From the NCBI GenBank assembly GCA_017416765.1, contig JAFQBE010000014.1, positions 62,001 through 126,000 on the forward strand: 64,000 bases of DNA, read 5' to 3'. Every line of letters starts with the position of its first letter. Within the stretch, counting starts at the first letter, position 1. The translations under genes and the position numbers were made by a program. This document shows, piece by piece, positions 48,598 to 60,300 of the stretch. The stretch is from Clostridia bacterium (GTDB taxonomy: Bacteria; Bacillota; Clostridia; Oscillospirales; Acutalibacteraceae). Under the pieces are notes generated by a model. That model saw nothing but the letters and a program-made list of their open reading frames with translations, did not search any database and had not been told where the DNA came from.

Positions 48598-50409
48598 ATG
48601 AACAATTTCAGCTTTTATACTTCAGATGAAATCAAACCTTTGGGCTGGCTGAGAACCCAGCTTGAAATTCAGGCAAAGGGCTTGAGCGGCAACCTTGATA
48701 AAATGTGGCCCGATGTCAGAAACAGCTCGTGGATAGGCGGCGACAAAGAGGGCTGGGAGCGTGTGCCTTATTGGCTGGACGGATTTATTCCGCTTGCATA
48801 TCTGCTTGAAGATGAGGATATGATAGCCAGAGCAAAAAATTACATAGATGCTATTATTTCTTTTCAGAAGGCAGACGGATGGATTTGCCCGTGTGATGAT
48901 GATAAGCGTGCGAGCTATGATACATGGGCAGTGCAGCTTATTACAAAGGTGCTGACAGTTTATTATGACTGTTCGAAGGATGAAAGGATTCCAAAAGTTC
49001 TTTACAAAACGCTGAATAACTATTATGAACTTTTGAAATCCGGTGAAATAAAGCTGTTTGACTGGGGTAAATACCGTTGGTTTGAAGGCTTTATTGCAAT
49101 CAACTTTACATATGAAAGATATAAAGAAGATTGGCTGTGTGAGCTTGCTGAAATGCTCAGAGAGCAGGGTGCGGATTATAACGAGGCGGTTGAACTTTGG
49201 AAAAGACCGCTCAACCGCTGGCGCTTTGATACGCACATTGTAAATCTTGCAATGATGCTTAAAAGTGAGGCTGTCAGCTGCGATATATTGGGGCTTGACT
49301 ATACAGACAATGCCGGATACCTTCATGAAATACTTGAAAAATACAATTCAACGCCGGTTGAAACCTTTACCGGTGATGAGTGTTTGTCGGGCTTGAGTCC
49401 GATTCAGGGTACAGAGCTTTGCTCGGTGGCGGAGCAGATGTATTCATATGAAATTCTTTACGCACGCACAGGTGATAAAAAATGGGCTGAACGGCTTGAG
49501 GTTCTGGCTTTTAATGCTCTGCCTGCCACAATCAGCGATGATATGTGGACACATCAGTATGTGCAGATGAGCAATCAGATTGCTTGCGAAAAGTTCCCGG
49601 GTAAATCACTTTTCAGAACAAACGGCAACGAAGCACATCTTTTCGGGCTTGAACCAAATTTCGGTTGCTGTACTGCAAACTTCAATCAGGCATGGCCCAA
49701 GTTTGCGCTGAGCACATTTATGTATAACGGCAGTACCGTAATCAATGCTGTGCCTGTACCGTCTGAACTTAAAACAGAGGATAAATATATAAAGCTCGAA
49801 ACAAATTATCCTTTTGAAAACAGCTTTACATATACGGTTGAAGCAAAGTCTGATTTCACATTTGTTATCCGTGTACCGTCATTTGCTGAAAATATTACTG
49901 TCAACGGTGAAAAGCAAGATGCTTGCGAGAGGTTAGTGTTTGAAATCAAAGCGGGTGAGAGCAGGGTAATAAGAATCAGCTTTGAAACTTCACCGTATCT
50001 TCAGCAAAGACCTAATAATCTCAATACTGTCAGATGCGGTTCGCTTGTATTTTCAGTACCTGTTGAATTTGAAAAGAAAATGTACGAGTATGAACGTGAC
50101 GGAGTTGAGCGCAAGTTTCCGTATTGCGATTATGAATTGGTGCCGGTTTCCGGTTGGAACTATGCTTATTGCGGCAATGAATTTACACTTGACTGCAAGG
50201 GTGTTTGCGACATTCCGTTTTCAAGTGAAAAGCCGCCGGTAGTTGTAAAAGCAAGGGTACAGCAGATTGATTGGGGGCTTGAGGACGGCTATGAAAAGGT
50301 TTGTGCAAAGCTTCCGCAGTCAACAAAGCCGATTGGTGAAAAACAGGAAATCCTGCTTTATCCTTACGGTTGCGCAAAGCTGCGAATGACGGAGATCCCG
50401 CTAATATAA
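48598..50409 (+). CDS. GH127 / DUF1680-type glycoside hydrolase (beta-L-arabinofuranosidase-like)
   Basis: A 603-residue cytoplasmic protein with an (alpha/alpha)6 barrel. Seen are the N-terminal EIKPLGWLRTQLEIQAKGLSG, the barrel text PYWLDGFIPLAYLL, YDTWAVQLITKVL and ECLSGLSPIQGTELCSVAEQMYSYEILY (catalytic-type Glu region), and the late HLFGLEPNFGCCTANFNQAWPKFALSTFMYN with a Cys-Cys pair. The GH127 nucleophile/zinc Cys sits in such a motif (GCC). It matches the DUF1680 fold but not the exact motifs of characterised arabinofuranosidases, so the sugar is uncertain. It has its own ribosome binding site (GAGG) and seems monocistronic. Confidence 0.8.
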   Translation: MNNFSFYTSDEIKPLGWLRTQLEIQAKGLSGNLDKMWPDVRNSSWIGGDKEGWERVPYWLDGFIPLAYLLEDEDMIARAKNYIDAIISFQKADGWICPCDDDKRASYDTWAVQLITKVLTVYYDCSKDERIPKVLYKTLNNYYELLKSGEIKLFDWGKYRWFEGFIAINFTYERYKEDWLCELAEMLREQGADYNEAVELWKRPLNRWRFDTHIVNLAMMLKSEAVSCDILGLDYTDNAGYLHEILEKYNSTPVETFTGDECLSGLSPIQGTELCSVAEQMYSYEILYARTGDKKWAERLEVLAFNALPATISDDMWTHQYVQMSNQIACEKFPGKSLFRTNGNEAHLFGLEPNFGCCTANFNQAWPKFALSTFMYNGSTVINAVPVPSELKTEDKYIKLETNYPFENSFTYTVEAKSDFTFVIRVPSFAENITVNGEKQDACERLVFEIKAGESRVIRISFETSPYLQQRPNNLNTVRCGSLVFSVPVEFEKKMYEYERDGVERKFPYCDYELVPVSGWNYAYCGNEFTLDCKGVCDIPFSSEKPPVVVKARVQQIDWGLEDGYEKVCAKLPQSTKPIGEKQEILLYPYGCAKLRMTEIPLI

Positions 50410-50475
50410 AAAATAATATTATAAACATTAATTACAACATATTAAAGTATACGGCTATTAAATTTAAAAAAACTC

Positions 50476-50504
50476 TTTACTTTAGCGTGCTAATATGGTA
50501 AAAT
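50476..50504 (+). promoter_or_regulatory. Promoter of the amino acid ABC transporter
   Basis: TTTACT (50476-50481), 17-base spacer, TAAAAT (50499-50504). Confidence 0.65.
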
Positions 50505-50539
50505 GCTGATACAAATAACTCGAAAGGGTGTATTAAACA

Positions 50540-51340
50540 ATGAAAAAAATACTTGCACTTCTTATGGCTCTTACAATGGTATTCTGCTTTGCAGCCTGCG
50601 GCGGTAATGAAACTCCCGCTCCCAATGGCGACGAACAGCCGGCAAGCGACCTTGCTTATATCCAGGATAAGGGCACACTTATCGTAGGCGTTACTCCCTA
50701 TGCTCCCATGGATTTCCTTGATGAAAACGGCGAATGGACAGGCTTTGATGCAGAGTATGCACGCGCAGTTGCTGCAAAGCTTAATGTTGAAGCTGAATTC
50801 ATAGAAATCGACTGGGACAACAAAGTTTACGAGCTTGAATCAAAGAACATTGACGTTGTCTGGAACGGTATGACAATCACAGACGGTCTCAAAAAGCAGA
50901 TGGCTATTACAGACCCCTATGTTCAGAACGCACAGGTTGTTGTTATGAGGGCTGACAAGGCTGCTGAATATGCAACAGCTGAAAGCATTGTTGACCTTAC
51001 ATTTGCTGTTGAATCCGGTTCAGCAGGCGAAAGCTATGCAAAGGATAACGGTCTTACATACACAGGTCTTCAGTATCAGTCTGATGCTCTTCTTGAGGTT
51101 GAAGCAGGTAAGGCAGATGCTTGCATCATCGACATCACAATGGCTAACTCCATGACAGGCGAAGGCACAAGCTATGATGACCTTGCACAGGCTGTAGTTC
51201 TCAACGAAGAATTCTACGGTGTAGGCTGCCGTGTTGATTCCGACCTTTGCGCAAAGATTAACGAAATTACTGACGAGCTTATTGCAGACGGTACACTTGA
51301 CCTTCTTGCAGAAAAGTATGAGCTTACACTTGTTAAATAA
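50540..51340 (+). CDS. Polar amino acid ABC transporter, substrate-binding lipoprotein
   Basis: 266 residues. The lipoprotein signal MKKILALLMALTMVFCFAACGG has Cys20. Mature part: LAYIQDKGTLIVGVTPYAPMDFLDENGEWTGFDAEYARAVAAKLNVE, FIEIDWDNKVYELESKNIDVVWNGMTIT and DLTFAVESGSAGESYAKDNG, the standard family 3 solute-binding order (glutamine/cystine/histidine type). AAAGGGTG precedes the ATG. It captures a polar amino acid at the outer membrane face for the permease and ATPase that follow (51580, 52289). The 239-base spacer to the permease contains two hairpins. Confidence 0.93.
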   Translation: MKKILALLMALTMVFCFAACGGNETPAPNGDEQPASDLAYIQDKGTLIVGVTPYAPMDFLDENGEWTGFDAEYARAVAAKLNVEAEFIEIDWDNKVYELESKNIDVVWNGMTITDGLKKQMAITDPYVQNAQVVVMRADKAAEYATAESIVDLTFAVESGSAGESYAKDNGLTYTGLQYQSDALLEVEAGKADACIIDITMANSMTGEGTSYDDLAQAVVLNEEFYGVGCRVDSDLCAKINEITDELIADGTLDLLAEKYELTLVK

Positions 51341-51371
51341 GCAGTAACGCTTGATTTCCCTTTAAAACTCG

Positions 51372-51411
51372 CGGGCAGAAGGCTCATGTTCTGAGTCTTC
51401 TGCCGTTTTGC
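51372..51411 (+). terminator. Hairpin between binding protein and permease genes (attenuator)
   Basis: Stem GGCAGAAGGCTCA / TGAGTCTTCTGCC (13 bp, one G-T pair) with the short tail GTTTTG. It probably lowers transcription into the permease and ATPase relative to the binding protein. Confidence 0.65.
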
Positions 51412-51514
51412 GCGCTTGCATACAATGCCGCCTATTGATTAGTTTTATAAAGGATGTAATTGCATCCATGGCGGAATCAGATGTAAATAAAAAAACCTTT
51501 AATATAATCATTTG

Positions 51515-51554
51515 CTGAGAAATGATTATAAAAATTCTTGTGATTATTTCTCAG
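51515..51554 (+). promoter_or_regulatory. Second hairpin before the permease gene
   Basis: CTGAGAAATGATTA / TGATTATTTCTCAG, 14 bp with one G-T pair and a 12-base loop, 25 bases before the permease start at 51580. It could act on mRNA stability or translation. Confidence 0.5.
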
Positions 51555-51579
51555 TAAAATGAAACGGAGTAGATGTTAA

Positions 51580-52275
51580 ATGTTCTGGACGGTTACGTCA
51601 AGCCTGCTTGAGGGCTTTGCCAAAACAGTTGAAATATTCGGGCTTACGCTGCTGTTTGCCATACCTCTCGGTCTGGTAATTGCTTTCGGCTCAATGAGCA
51701 GAATTGCACCGATAAAATGGGTTTCAAAAACCCTTGTGTGGATTATCCGCGGTACACCGCTGCTTTTACAGCTTATTGTTGTTTTCTACGGTCCCGGTCT
51801 TATTGCCGCAGCTGCACAGGATTTGAACAGCAGTAACGCAATAATTCAGTGGGTTGCCACATGGACGGGCTTTGACCGCTTTACTGCAGTTATAGTTGCG
51901 TTTGTTATCAACTATGCCTGCTACTTTTCCGAAATTTACCGCGGCGGTATCGAAAGCATATCAAAGGGTCAGTATGAAGCGTGCCAGGTTCTCGGTATGA
52001 CAAAAACGCAGACCTTTTTCCGCGTTATTCTTTTCCAGGTTATCAAGCGTATCATTCCGCCTATGGGTAACGAAATCATCACCCTTGTCAAGGATACATC
52101 GCTTGCCCGTACAATAGCTGTTTACGAAATAGTATGGAACGCACAGAGCTTTATCAAGTTCAATGGTCTGCTCTGGCCGCTTCTCTATTCGGGTCTGTTC
52201 TACCTTATCTTCTCCGGTTTGCTGACGGTTGTATTCGGCAAGATAGAAAAGAAGATGGATTATTTCAAGAGTTAA
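51580..52275 (+). CDS. Amino acid ABC transporter permease
   Basis: A 231-residue membrane permease of the His/Glu/Gln (HisMQ) family with about five helices. LLEGFAKTVEIFGLTLLFAIPLGLVIAFG, RGTPLLLQLIVVFYG (HAAT motif) and the EAA loop YEACQVLGMTKTQTFFRVILFQVIKRIIPPMGNEIITLVKDTSLA are visible. AACGGAG precedes the ATG. It works as a homodimer or with a partner, coupled to the ATPase at 52289. Confidence 0.95.
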   Translation: MFWTVTSSLLEGFAKTVEIFGLTLLFAIPLGLVIAFGSMSRIAPIKWVSKTLVWIIRGTPLLLQLIVVFYGPGLIAAAAQDLNSSNAIIQWVATWTGFDRFTAVIVAFVINYACYFSEIYRGGIESISKGQYEACQVLGMTKTQTFFRVILFQVIKRIIPPMGNEIITLVKDTSLARTIAVYEIVWNAQSFIKFNGLLWPLLYSGLFYLIFSGLLTVVFGKIEKKMDYFKS

Positions 52276-52288
52276 GGCGGTGTGAAGA

Positions 52289-53068
52289 ATGGCAATACTT
52301 GAAGTAAAAAACCTTAAAAAGAGCTTCGGCAGGGTAGAGGTTCTCAAGGATATATCCTTTACGCTTGAAAAGGGTCAGGTTCTTTCAATTATCGGTTCTT
52401 CCGGCAGCGGTAAAACAACCCTGCTTCGTTGTATCAACTCGCTTGAAACAGCCGATTCCGGTAAAATTACCGTTGACGGCAGCACTATATTTGATTCCGA
52501 TTCCGCACAGAAGCTGACAAAAGAACAGAAGCGTATAAATCAGCTCAATGTCGGGCTTGTTTTTCAGCAGTTCCACCTTTTTCCGCAGCACAATGTTCTT
52601 AAAAATGTAACCCTTGCTATGGAGCTGCAGGCAAAGGATCGCCCCGACTATAAGAAAAATAAAAAGCAGATTCACGCTGAAATTGAAGCTGTCGCAAAAG
52701 ACTTTATTGAAAAGGTAAACCTTTCCGATAAAATCAACAGCTACCCCTGTGAGCTTTCGGGCGGTCAGCAGCAGCGTGTTGCAATTGCGCGTGCGTTGGC
52801 ACTCAATCCGAAAATTCTCTTTTTTGATGAGCCTACTTCTGCGCTTGACCCCGAGCTTACCGTTGAGGTTCTCAATGTAATAAAGGGACTCAAAAATTCG
52901 GGCTGCACAATGGTTGTGGTAACGCACGAAATGGAATTTGCCCGCGGCGTTTCTGATGAAGTAATCTTCATGGCAGACGGTGTTATCGAAGAGCATGGCT
53001 CACCCGAACAGGTGTTTGACAACCCGCAGTCGGAACGCACAAAGGCTTTTCTTAACCATATAGGTTAA
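52289..53068 (+). CDS. Amino acid ABC transporter ATP-binding protein
   Basis: A 259-residue cytoplasmic ATPase of the polar amino acid type. Walker [17 protein letters not shown]-loop [17 protein letters not shown], signature [17 protein letters not shown], Walker [17 protein letters not shown]-loop [22 protein letters not shown]. It starts 13 bases after the permease stop with AGGCGGTG upstream. It powers import of the substrate bound by the lipoprotein at 50540. The closing [10 protein letters not shown] is typical of GlnQ-like subunits. Confidence 0.97.
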   Translation: MAILEVKNLKKSFGRVEVLKDISFTLEKGQVLSIIGSSGSGKTTLLRCINSLETADSGKITVDGSTIFDSDSAQKLTKEQKRINQLNVGLVFQQFHLFPQHNVLKNVTLAMELQAKDRPDYKKNKKQIHAEIEAVAKDFIEKVNLSDKINSYPCELSGGQQQRVAIARALALNPKILFFDEPTSALDPELTVEVLNVIKGLKNSGCTMVVVTHEMEFARGVSDEVIFMADGVIEEHGSPEQVFDNPQSERTKAFLNHIG

Positions 53069-53087
53069 AAATAAACAAAATAATTTT

Positions 53088-53149
53088 AAGCACACTCACC
53101 CTCGTGTATCGCGCAAAAACGGCGATATAAGGGCAAAGTGTGCTTTTTT
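53088..53149 (+). terminator. Terminator of the ABC transporter operon
   Basis: Outer stem AAGCACACT / AGTGTGCTT with T6 and an inner stem TATCGC / GCGATA. Confidence 0.75.
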
Positions 53150-53410
53150 GATTTTACGGGGCAGGGAGGCAAGATTTTTCTGAAAAAGCACAAAAACGCA
53201 AAATTTCACAAAAAAACTTTAAAAAACCGCTGAAAAAAGGCTTGACAAGCTTGTATAAATGCTGTAAAATACTTAATCACCATAAAATGGATTTATATCG
53301 TCTTCGGCAAAAACAGCGGAAAATCCGTTGGTAAAAATGCACAAAAAGGCGAACAAAATTCGGTTAATTTTCTCCCCGGTTACTTTATATAAGAATGGAG
53401 TGATTTGCCT
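53150..53410 (+). promoter_or_regulatory. rpoBC promoter and leader
   Basis: The promoter is TTGACA (53242-53247), 17-base spacer, TAAAAT (53265-53270). The ~130-nt leader up to 53410 carries no gene. It ends with GGAGTGATTTGCCT before the ATG at 53411. No rplJ/rplL genes precede rpoB. Confidence 0.75.
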
Positions 53411-56400
53411 ATGGCAAAAGCAGCCCAAATGGTCAAGCACGGCAAAATCGAAAGATTGAGCTACAGCAGGATCAACGAAGTCATGGAAATGCCCAACTTC
53501 ATCGAAATTCAGAAAAACTCTTATCAGTGGTTCCTCGATAAGGGTCTGAAGGAAGTTTTCCGTGATATCGACACAATCACTGATTACACGGGCAACCTTG
53601 AGCTTTCCTTCATCGATTTCAAGATGGACGACAAGCCCAAGTACACCATCAAGGAGTGCAAGGAGCGCGACGCTACTTACGCAGCACCGATGCGTGTCAC
53701 AGCAAGACTTTACAATAAGGAAACAGGCGAAATCAAAGAAAACGAAGTTTTCATGGGCGATTTCCCGATTATGACGGACAGCGGTACCTTTGTTATCAAC
53801 GGTGCAGAGCGCGTTATTGTTTCACAGCTCGTCCGTTCACCCGGCGTATACTTCGATATCGACCACGATAAGGTCGGTAAGGAGCTTTACAAGGCTCAGA
53901 TTATACCCAACAGAGGCGCGTGGCTCGAATTTGAAACTGACCAGAACGATCTGTACTATGTCCGTATCGACAAGAACAGAAAAATCTTCATCACAACCTT
54001 TATCCGCGCACTCTTCTGCGGCACTGATTTAGGTCTTGGTACAAACGATGATATCATCGATATGTTCGGTGATGATATCCGCCTTAACGCAACCCTTGAA
54101 AAGGACGAAAAGCAGAATGCAGAGGAAGCACTGCTTGAAGTTTACCGTAAGCTGCGTCCCGGTGAGCCGCCCACGCTCGAAACCGCACAGTCACAGCTTG
54201 ATGCCCTTTTCTTTGATCCCCACAGATACGATATTTCCAGAGTCGGTCGTTACAAGTACAACAAGAAGCTTGCAATTTCCGACAGAATCGCAGGCTACCG
54301 CGCTGCAGAGATGATTATCAGCCCCGCAACAGGCGAGCTCCTTTGCGAAGAAGGCGAACTCATCACAAAGGAAAAGGCATACGAAATCGAGCAGGCAGGT
54401 GTCAAAAAGGCATACATCGACCTTGAAGGCACAAAGCTCTGCGTTATCTCAAACGGTATGGTTGATATCGGCACATACTTCCCGCAGTTCACCAAGGAAC
54501 AGCTTGAAGAAGCAGCTATCAACGAAAAGGTCAGCTTTGCTCCCCTTAAAGAGCTTGTTGATGCAGCAGCAGAAAACGGCTGGAGTGATGACGAAATTCT
54601 CGAACAGCTCTTTGCACACTGCGATGACCTTATTCCCAAGCATATCGTACGCGATGATATCTTCGCATCCATCAACTATCTCAACTGCCTTGCTAACGGC
54701 GTAGGCACTAAGGATGATATCGACCACCTCGGCAACAGACGCATCCGCTGCGTAGGCGAGCTTCTCCAGAACCAGTTCAGAATCGGTATGACCCGTATGG
54801 AGCGCGTTGTCCGCGAGCGTATGACAATCCAGGCTCAGGACAGCGACAAGATGACTCCTCAGGCTCTTATCAGCATCCGCCCCGTAGTTGCTGCTGTTAA
54901 GGAGTTCTTCGGTTCTTCACCGCTTTCACAGTTCATGGATCAGACCAACCCCCTCGGTGAGCTTACACATAAGCGCCGTCTTTCCGCTCTCGGTCCCGGC
55001 GGTCTTTCCCGTGACCGTGCAGGCTTCGAAGTCCGTGACGTTCACTACAGCCACTACGGCCGTATGTGTCCCATTGAAACTCCCGAAGGTCCGAACATCG
55101 GTCTTATCTCTTACCTTGCTACTTTCGCTAAAATCAACGAATACGGCTTCATTGAATCTCCCTACCGCAAGGTAGACAAGGAAACAGGCATTGTTTCCGA
55201 CGAGGTTGTTTACATGACAGCCGATGTTGAAGATAACTATATCGTTGCACAGGCTAACGAACCGCTTGATGAAAACAACCGCTTCAAGAATCCGCGTGTT
55301 AACGCACGTCACCGCGATGAATTCCTTGATATTGAAACAAGCCGTGTTGATTACATGGACGTTTCTCCCAAGATGGTTGTTTCCGTTGCAACAGCTATGA
55401 TTCCCTTCCTTGAAAACGATGACGCCAACCGTGCGCTCATGGGTTCAAACATGCAGAAGCAGGCTGTTCCGCTTCTCAAAACAGACGCCCCCATCGTTGC
55501 TACAGGTATGGAATACAAGGCTGCGGTTGACTCAGGTGTTGCACTTATCGCAAGAAATGCAGGTACGGTTACCTATGTCAGCGCAGACAGAATTGAAATC
55601 CTCACAGATGCAGGCGAGGTTGACACATACGAGCTCATCAAGTTCCAGCGTTCCAACCAGGGTACCTGCGTAAACCAGCGCCCGATTGTCAAGTCAGGTC
55701 AGCGTGTTGAATACAGAGAAGTTATTGCAGACGGTCCTGCGACAGACCTCGGTGAAATCAGCCTTGGTAAGAATGCCCTTATCGGCTTCATGACATGGGA
55801 AGGCTACAACTACGAAGACGCTGTTCTTGTCAACGAAAAGCTTGTAAGAAATGACGTTTATACTTCAATCCATATTGAAAAATATGAGCTTGAAGCACGC
55901 GATACAAAGCTCGGTCCGGAAGATATCACAAGAGATATCCCCAACGTAGGTGACGATGCACTCAAAGACCTTGATGAAGAAGGCATTATCCGCATCGGTG
56001 CCGAGGTTCACTCCGGCGACATTCTTGTCGGTAAGGTAACACCCAAGGGTGAAACCGAGCTGACAGCCGAAGAAAGACTGCTCCGTGCAATCTTCGGCGA
56101 AAAGGCAAGAGAAGTCCGCGATACTTCCTTGCGCGTACCTCACGGCGAATACGGTATCGTTGTTGATGTAGAAGTATTCACCCGTGAAAACAGCGATGAA
56201 CTCAGCCCCGGCGTTAACAAGGTTGTACGCTGCTACATTGCTCAGAAGCGAAAGCTCTCTGTCGGCGATAAGATGGCAGGTCGCCACGGTAACAAGGGTG
56301 TTGTTTCCAGAATACTCCCGCAGGAGGATATGCCCTTCCTGCCCGACGGTACTCCGCTTGATATCGTTCTTAACCCCCTCGGCGTTCCCAGCCGTATGAA

Positions 56401-57259
56401 CATCGGTCAGGTTCTCGAGGTTCACCTCGGCTTTGCCGCACGCTCAATGGGTATTAAGGTTATGACTCCCGTATTCGACGGTGCAGACGAAACCGATATC
56501 GTTGAAGCCTTCAAGATGGCAAACAAGAAGCTTATGGACGATGCAAGAGAAAGAGCAGCCGCAAAGGGTGAAGAGTTTGACGAAACAAAGGTATTCCAGC
56601 TTCGTGACGACTGTAAGTCAATCCTTACAGACGGCAGAACCGGTAAGAAGTTCGATAACCCCGTAACAGTCGGTGTTATGTACTACCTCAAGCTTCTCCA
56701 CCTTGTTGACGATAAGATTCACGCACGTTCCACAGGTCCGTACTCACTCATCACTCAGCAGCCCCTCGGCGGTAAAGCCCAGTTCGGCGGTCAGCGTTTC
56801 GGTGAAATGGAAGTTTGGGCACTGGAGGCTTACGGTGCAGCTTATACCCTTCAGGAAATCCTTACAGTCAAGTCGGACGATGTTGTCGGCCGTGTAAACA
56901 CTTACAAGGCTATCGTCAAGGGTCTCAACGTTCCCAAGCCCGGCGTACCCGAATCCTTCAAGGTTCTTGTTAAAGAGCTTCAGGCTCTCGGCCTTGATGT
57001 CAAGGTACTTGACGGCGCGAAGAACGAAATCGACCTCAGACAGTCCTTCGACGATGATGATGTCGGTCTTCACATTGTTGACAGCGAAGCCTTCTCAACA
57101 ATAAACGATGCAGGCGACGCACAGGGTTATTCACAGGAAGGCGAGAGCATATTTGAAGACGGTATGGCTTCTGATGAAGATGATGACGACGGCGATTGGG
57201 CAGATGAGCTCGAATATCCCGGCGATGAAGAAGCAGAACTTGACAACTACGAAGACTAA
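53411..57259 (+). CDS. rpoB: DNA-directed RNA polymerase subunit beta
   Basis: About 1282 residues; ATG 53411 is preferred over TTG 53405 because of the GGAGTGA spacing. It has the standard order: N-terminal lobe ([31 protein letters not shown]), rifampicin region ([43 protein letters not shown]), [34 protein letters not shown] and a C-terminal clamp ([30 protein letters not shown]). The last ~35 residues are very acidic ([20 protein letters not shown]). It is expressed with rpoC, 44 bases downstream, but is separated from rplKAJL, which normally precede it. Confidence 0.98.
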   Translation: MAKAAQMVKHGKIERLSYSRINEVMEMPNFIEIQKNSYQWFLDKGLKEVFRDIDTITDYTGNLELSFIDFKMDDKPKYTIKECKERDATYAAPMRVTARLYNKETGEIKENEVFMGDFPIMTDSGTFVINGAERVIVSQLVRSPGVYFDIDHDKVGKELYKAQIIPNRGAWLEFETDQNDLYYVRIDKNRKIFITTFIRALFCGTDLGLGTNDDIIDMFGDDIRLNATLEKDEKQNAEEALLEVYRKLRPGEPPTLETAQSQLDALFFDPHRYDISRVGRYKYNKKLAISDRIAGYRAAEMIISPATGELLCEEGELITKEKAYEIEQAGVKKAYIDLEGTKLCVISNGMVDIGTYFPQFTKEQLEEAAINEKVSFAPLKELVDAAAENGWSDDEILEQLFAHCDDLIPKHIVRDDIFASINYLNCLANGVGTKDDIDHLGNRRIRCVGELLQNQFRIGMTRMERVVRERMTIQAQDSDKMTPQALISIRPVVAAVKEFFGSSPLSQFMDQTNPLGELTHKRRLSALGPGGLSRDRAGFEVRDVHYSHYGRMCPIETPEGPNIGLISYLATFAKINEYGFIESPYRKVDKETGIVSDEVVYMTADVEDNYIVAQANEPLDENNRFKNPRVNARHRDEFLDIETSRVDYMDVSPKMVVSVATAMIPFLENDDANRALMGSNMQKQAVPLLKTDAPIVATGMEYKAAVDSGVALIARNAGTVTYVSADRIEILTDAGEVDTYELIKFQRSNQGTCVNQRPIVKSGQRVEYREVIADGPATDLGEISLGKNALIGFMTWEGYNYEDAVLVNEKLVRNDVYTSIHIEKYELEARDTKLGPEDITRDIPNVGDDALKDLDEEGIIRIGAEVHSGDILVGKVTPKGETELTAEERLLRAIFGEKAREVRDTSLRVPHGEYGIVVDVEVFTRENSDELSPGVNKVVRCYIAQKRKLSVGDKMAGRHGNKGVVSRILPQEDMPFLPDGTPLDIVLNPLGVPSRMNIGQVLEVHLGFAARSMGIKVMTPVFDGADETDIVEAFKMANKKLMDDARERAAAKGEEFDETKVFQLRDDCKSILTDGRTGKKFDNPVTVGVMYYLKLLHLVDDKIHARSTGPYSLITQQPLGGKAQFGGQRFGEMEVWALEAYGAAYTLQEILTVKSDDVVGRVNTYKAIVKGLNVPKPGVPESFKVLVKELQALGLDVKVLDGAKNEIDLRQSFDDDDVGLHIVDSEAFSTINDAGDAQGYSQEGESIFEDGMASDEDDDDGDWADELEYPGDEEAELDNYED

Positions 57260-57303
57260 TCGGAATCCGTCTTCAAAAATAATGTAAGAAAGAGGTCGTT
57301 TTA

Positions 57304-60300
57304 ATGGATAATAATACAAACGAAATCACCTTTGAATCGATACAGATAGCTCTTGCCTCGCCGGATAAAATCAGAAACTGGTCCCACGGTGAGGTCAAGA
57401 AGCCCGAAACAATCAACTACAGAACTCTCAAGCCGGAAAGAGACGGTCTTTTCTGCGAGAGAATCTTTGGTCCCATGAAAGACTGGGAGTGCCATTGCGG
57501 TAAGTATAAGAGAATCCGCTACAAGGGCAAGGTCTGTGAACGCTGCGGTGTTGAAATCACCAAGGCTAAGGTTCGCCGTGAAAGAATGGGTCACATTGAG
57601 CTTGCAGCTCCCGTTTCTCACATCTGGTATTTCAAGGGTATCCCTTCAAGAATGGGTCTTATCCTCGATATATCTCCGAGAAACCTTGAAAAGGTTCTCT
57701 ACTTTGCAATGTATATCGTTATCGATCCCGGCATCACTCCTTTAAGAAAGTACCAGACACTTACCGAAAAGGAATATGCCGACTGGCGTGAAAAGTACGG
57801 CGATGAATTCCGCGCAGGTATGGGTGCGGAGGCAATCAAAGAACTGCTTGCCGAAATTGATATTGATGAACTTAATTCAGAACTCCGTGATGAACTCATG
57901 AAGTCCAACGGTCAGAAAAAGGCAAGAATCCTTAAAAGACTTGAAGTTGTTGAAGCCTTCAAGCAGTCAGGCAATAAGCCCGAGTGGATGATTCTTGATG
58001 TTATTCCCGTTCTTCCGCCTGATATCCGTCCCATGGTTCAGCTTGACGGCGGCAGATTTGCAACATCAGACCTTAATGACCTTTACAGAAGAGTTATCAA
58101 CAGAAACAACCGTTTGAAGAAGCTCCTTGAACTCGGCGCACCCGATATCATCGTACGCAACGAAAAGAGAATGCTTCAGGAAGCTGTTGATGCCCTTATT
58201 GACAACGGCAGACGCGGCAGACCCGTAACAGGTCCCAGCAACCGTCCGCTCAAATCTCTTTCCGATATGCTCAAGGGTAAGCAGGGCCGCTTCCGTCAGA
58301 ACCTTCTCGGTAAGCGTGTTGACTACTCAGGCCGTTCGGTTATCGTTGTCGGTCCCGAACTGAAGATTTATCAGTGCGGTCTTCCCAAGGAAATGGCACT
58401 TGAACTCTTCAAGCCCTTCGTTATGAAGCGCCTTTTTGAAACAAAGGTTGCTCTCAATATCAAAACTGCAAGAAAGATGGTTGAGCGTGCAAACCCCGAA
58501 GTATGGGATGCACTCGAAATCGTAATCAAGGACCATCCGGTTATGCTTAACCGTGCTCCCACCCTTCACAGACTCGGTATTCAGGCTTTCGAACCGGTAC
58601 TTGTTGAAGGCAGAGCAATCAAGCTTCATCCGCTCGTATGTACAGCTTTCAACGCTGACTTCGACGGTGACCAGATGGCTGTTCACGTACCGCTTTCAGC
58701 AGAAGCACAGGCAGAGGCTCGCTTCCTCATGCTTGCTGCAAACAACCTCCTCAAGCCGTCAGACGGTAAGCCCGTTGCCGTTCCCACACAGGACATGGTT
58801 CTCGGTTCTTACTATATCACTCTTGTTAAGAAGAACGACAAGGGTCACGGCAAAGTATTCCGCGATGTCAACGAAGCTATGATGGCTTACGATGAAGGTG
58901 ATATCACTCTTCACGCAATCATCAAGATTCGCATGACCAAGGAAGTAAACGGCAAGGTTTACACAAAGTTCCTGCAGACAACACTCGGTCGTGTTATTTT
59001 CAATGACCCCATTCCGCAGGACCTCGGCTGGGTAGACCGTTCCGACCCCGAAAATATGTTCAAGCTCGAATTCGGTGATATCAGCGATATAGATTTTGAT
59101 GCAATAATGGATGACGATAAGGCATTCAAGGATGCCGTAAGCATGGTTGCTAAGAAGAAGAACCTCGGTAAGGTTATCGAAAGCTGTATCAAGGTTCACG
59201 GCACAGCTGTCACCGCAGAGGTTCTTGATAAAATCAAGGCACAGGGCTATAAGTATTCCACAATAGCCGGTCTTACAGTTTCTGTTTTCGATGCTACAAT
59301 TCCGCAGCAGAAGGCAGATTACCTTGCAGAAGCTGAAGCAAAGATTGATAAGATTACCAAGAAGTACAGAAAGGGTCTTATCAGTAACGAAAAGCGCTCC
59401 AAGGATGTTATCGAAACATGGGAAGAATGTACTAATAAGGTTGCTAAGGCTCTTAAAGAAGGCTTCAATCCCTATAACCCGATTAACATGATGCTTGATT
59501 CCGGTGCCCGTGGTAACGATTCACAGCTTCGTCAGCTTGCAGGTATGCGCGGTCTTATCGCTAACACAGCAGGTAAGACAATCGAAGTTCCGATTCGTGC
59601 AAACTACAGAGAAGGTCTTAACATTCTCGAATACTTCATTTCTTCCCGTGGTGCACGTAAGGGTCTTGCCGATACAGCTCTTCGTACAGCTGACTCCGGT
59701 TACCTGACCCGCCGTCTTGTTGACGTTTCACAGGATGTTATCATCCACACAGAGGATTGTCACTGTCACGACGGTGTATATGTTTACGATATTGATGACG
59801 GACACAGAGTCATTGAAGACCTTTCCGAGCGTCTCTCCGGCAGATATCTGCTTGAAAACCTCGTAAACGAAGAAACAGGCGAGCTTGTAATGAGCTGTGA
59901 CCATATGATGAGCGATGACGATGCAAAACGCGTTGCCGCTTATGTACGCGCTCACACTCCCGAAGGCGAAAAGGCAAAAATCAAGATTCGTTCACTGCTC
60001 ACCTGCGAGGCTGAACACGGCGTATGTATCAAGTGCTACGGCTCCAACCTTGCAACGGGCGACCCCGTAACAGTTGGTGAAGCAGTCGGTATCATTGCCG
60101 CACAGTCCATCGGTGAACCCGGTACACAGCTTACAATGAGAACATTCCACACCGGTGGTGTTGCTTCTCAGGCCGATATTACACAGGGTCTTCCCAGAGT
60201 TGAAGAACTCTTTGAAGCCCGCAAGCCCAAGACTCTCGCCATCATCAGCGAAATCAGCGGTACTGTTTCACTTCAGAAGGTCAAGAACAGCCAGTATGTT

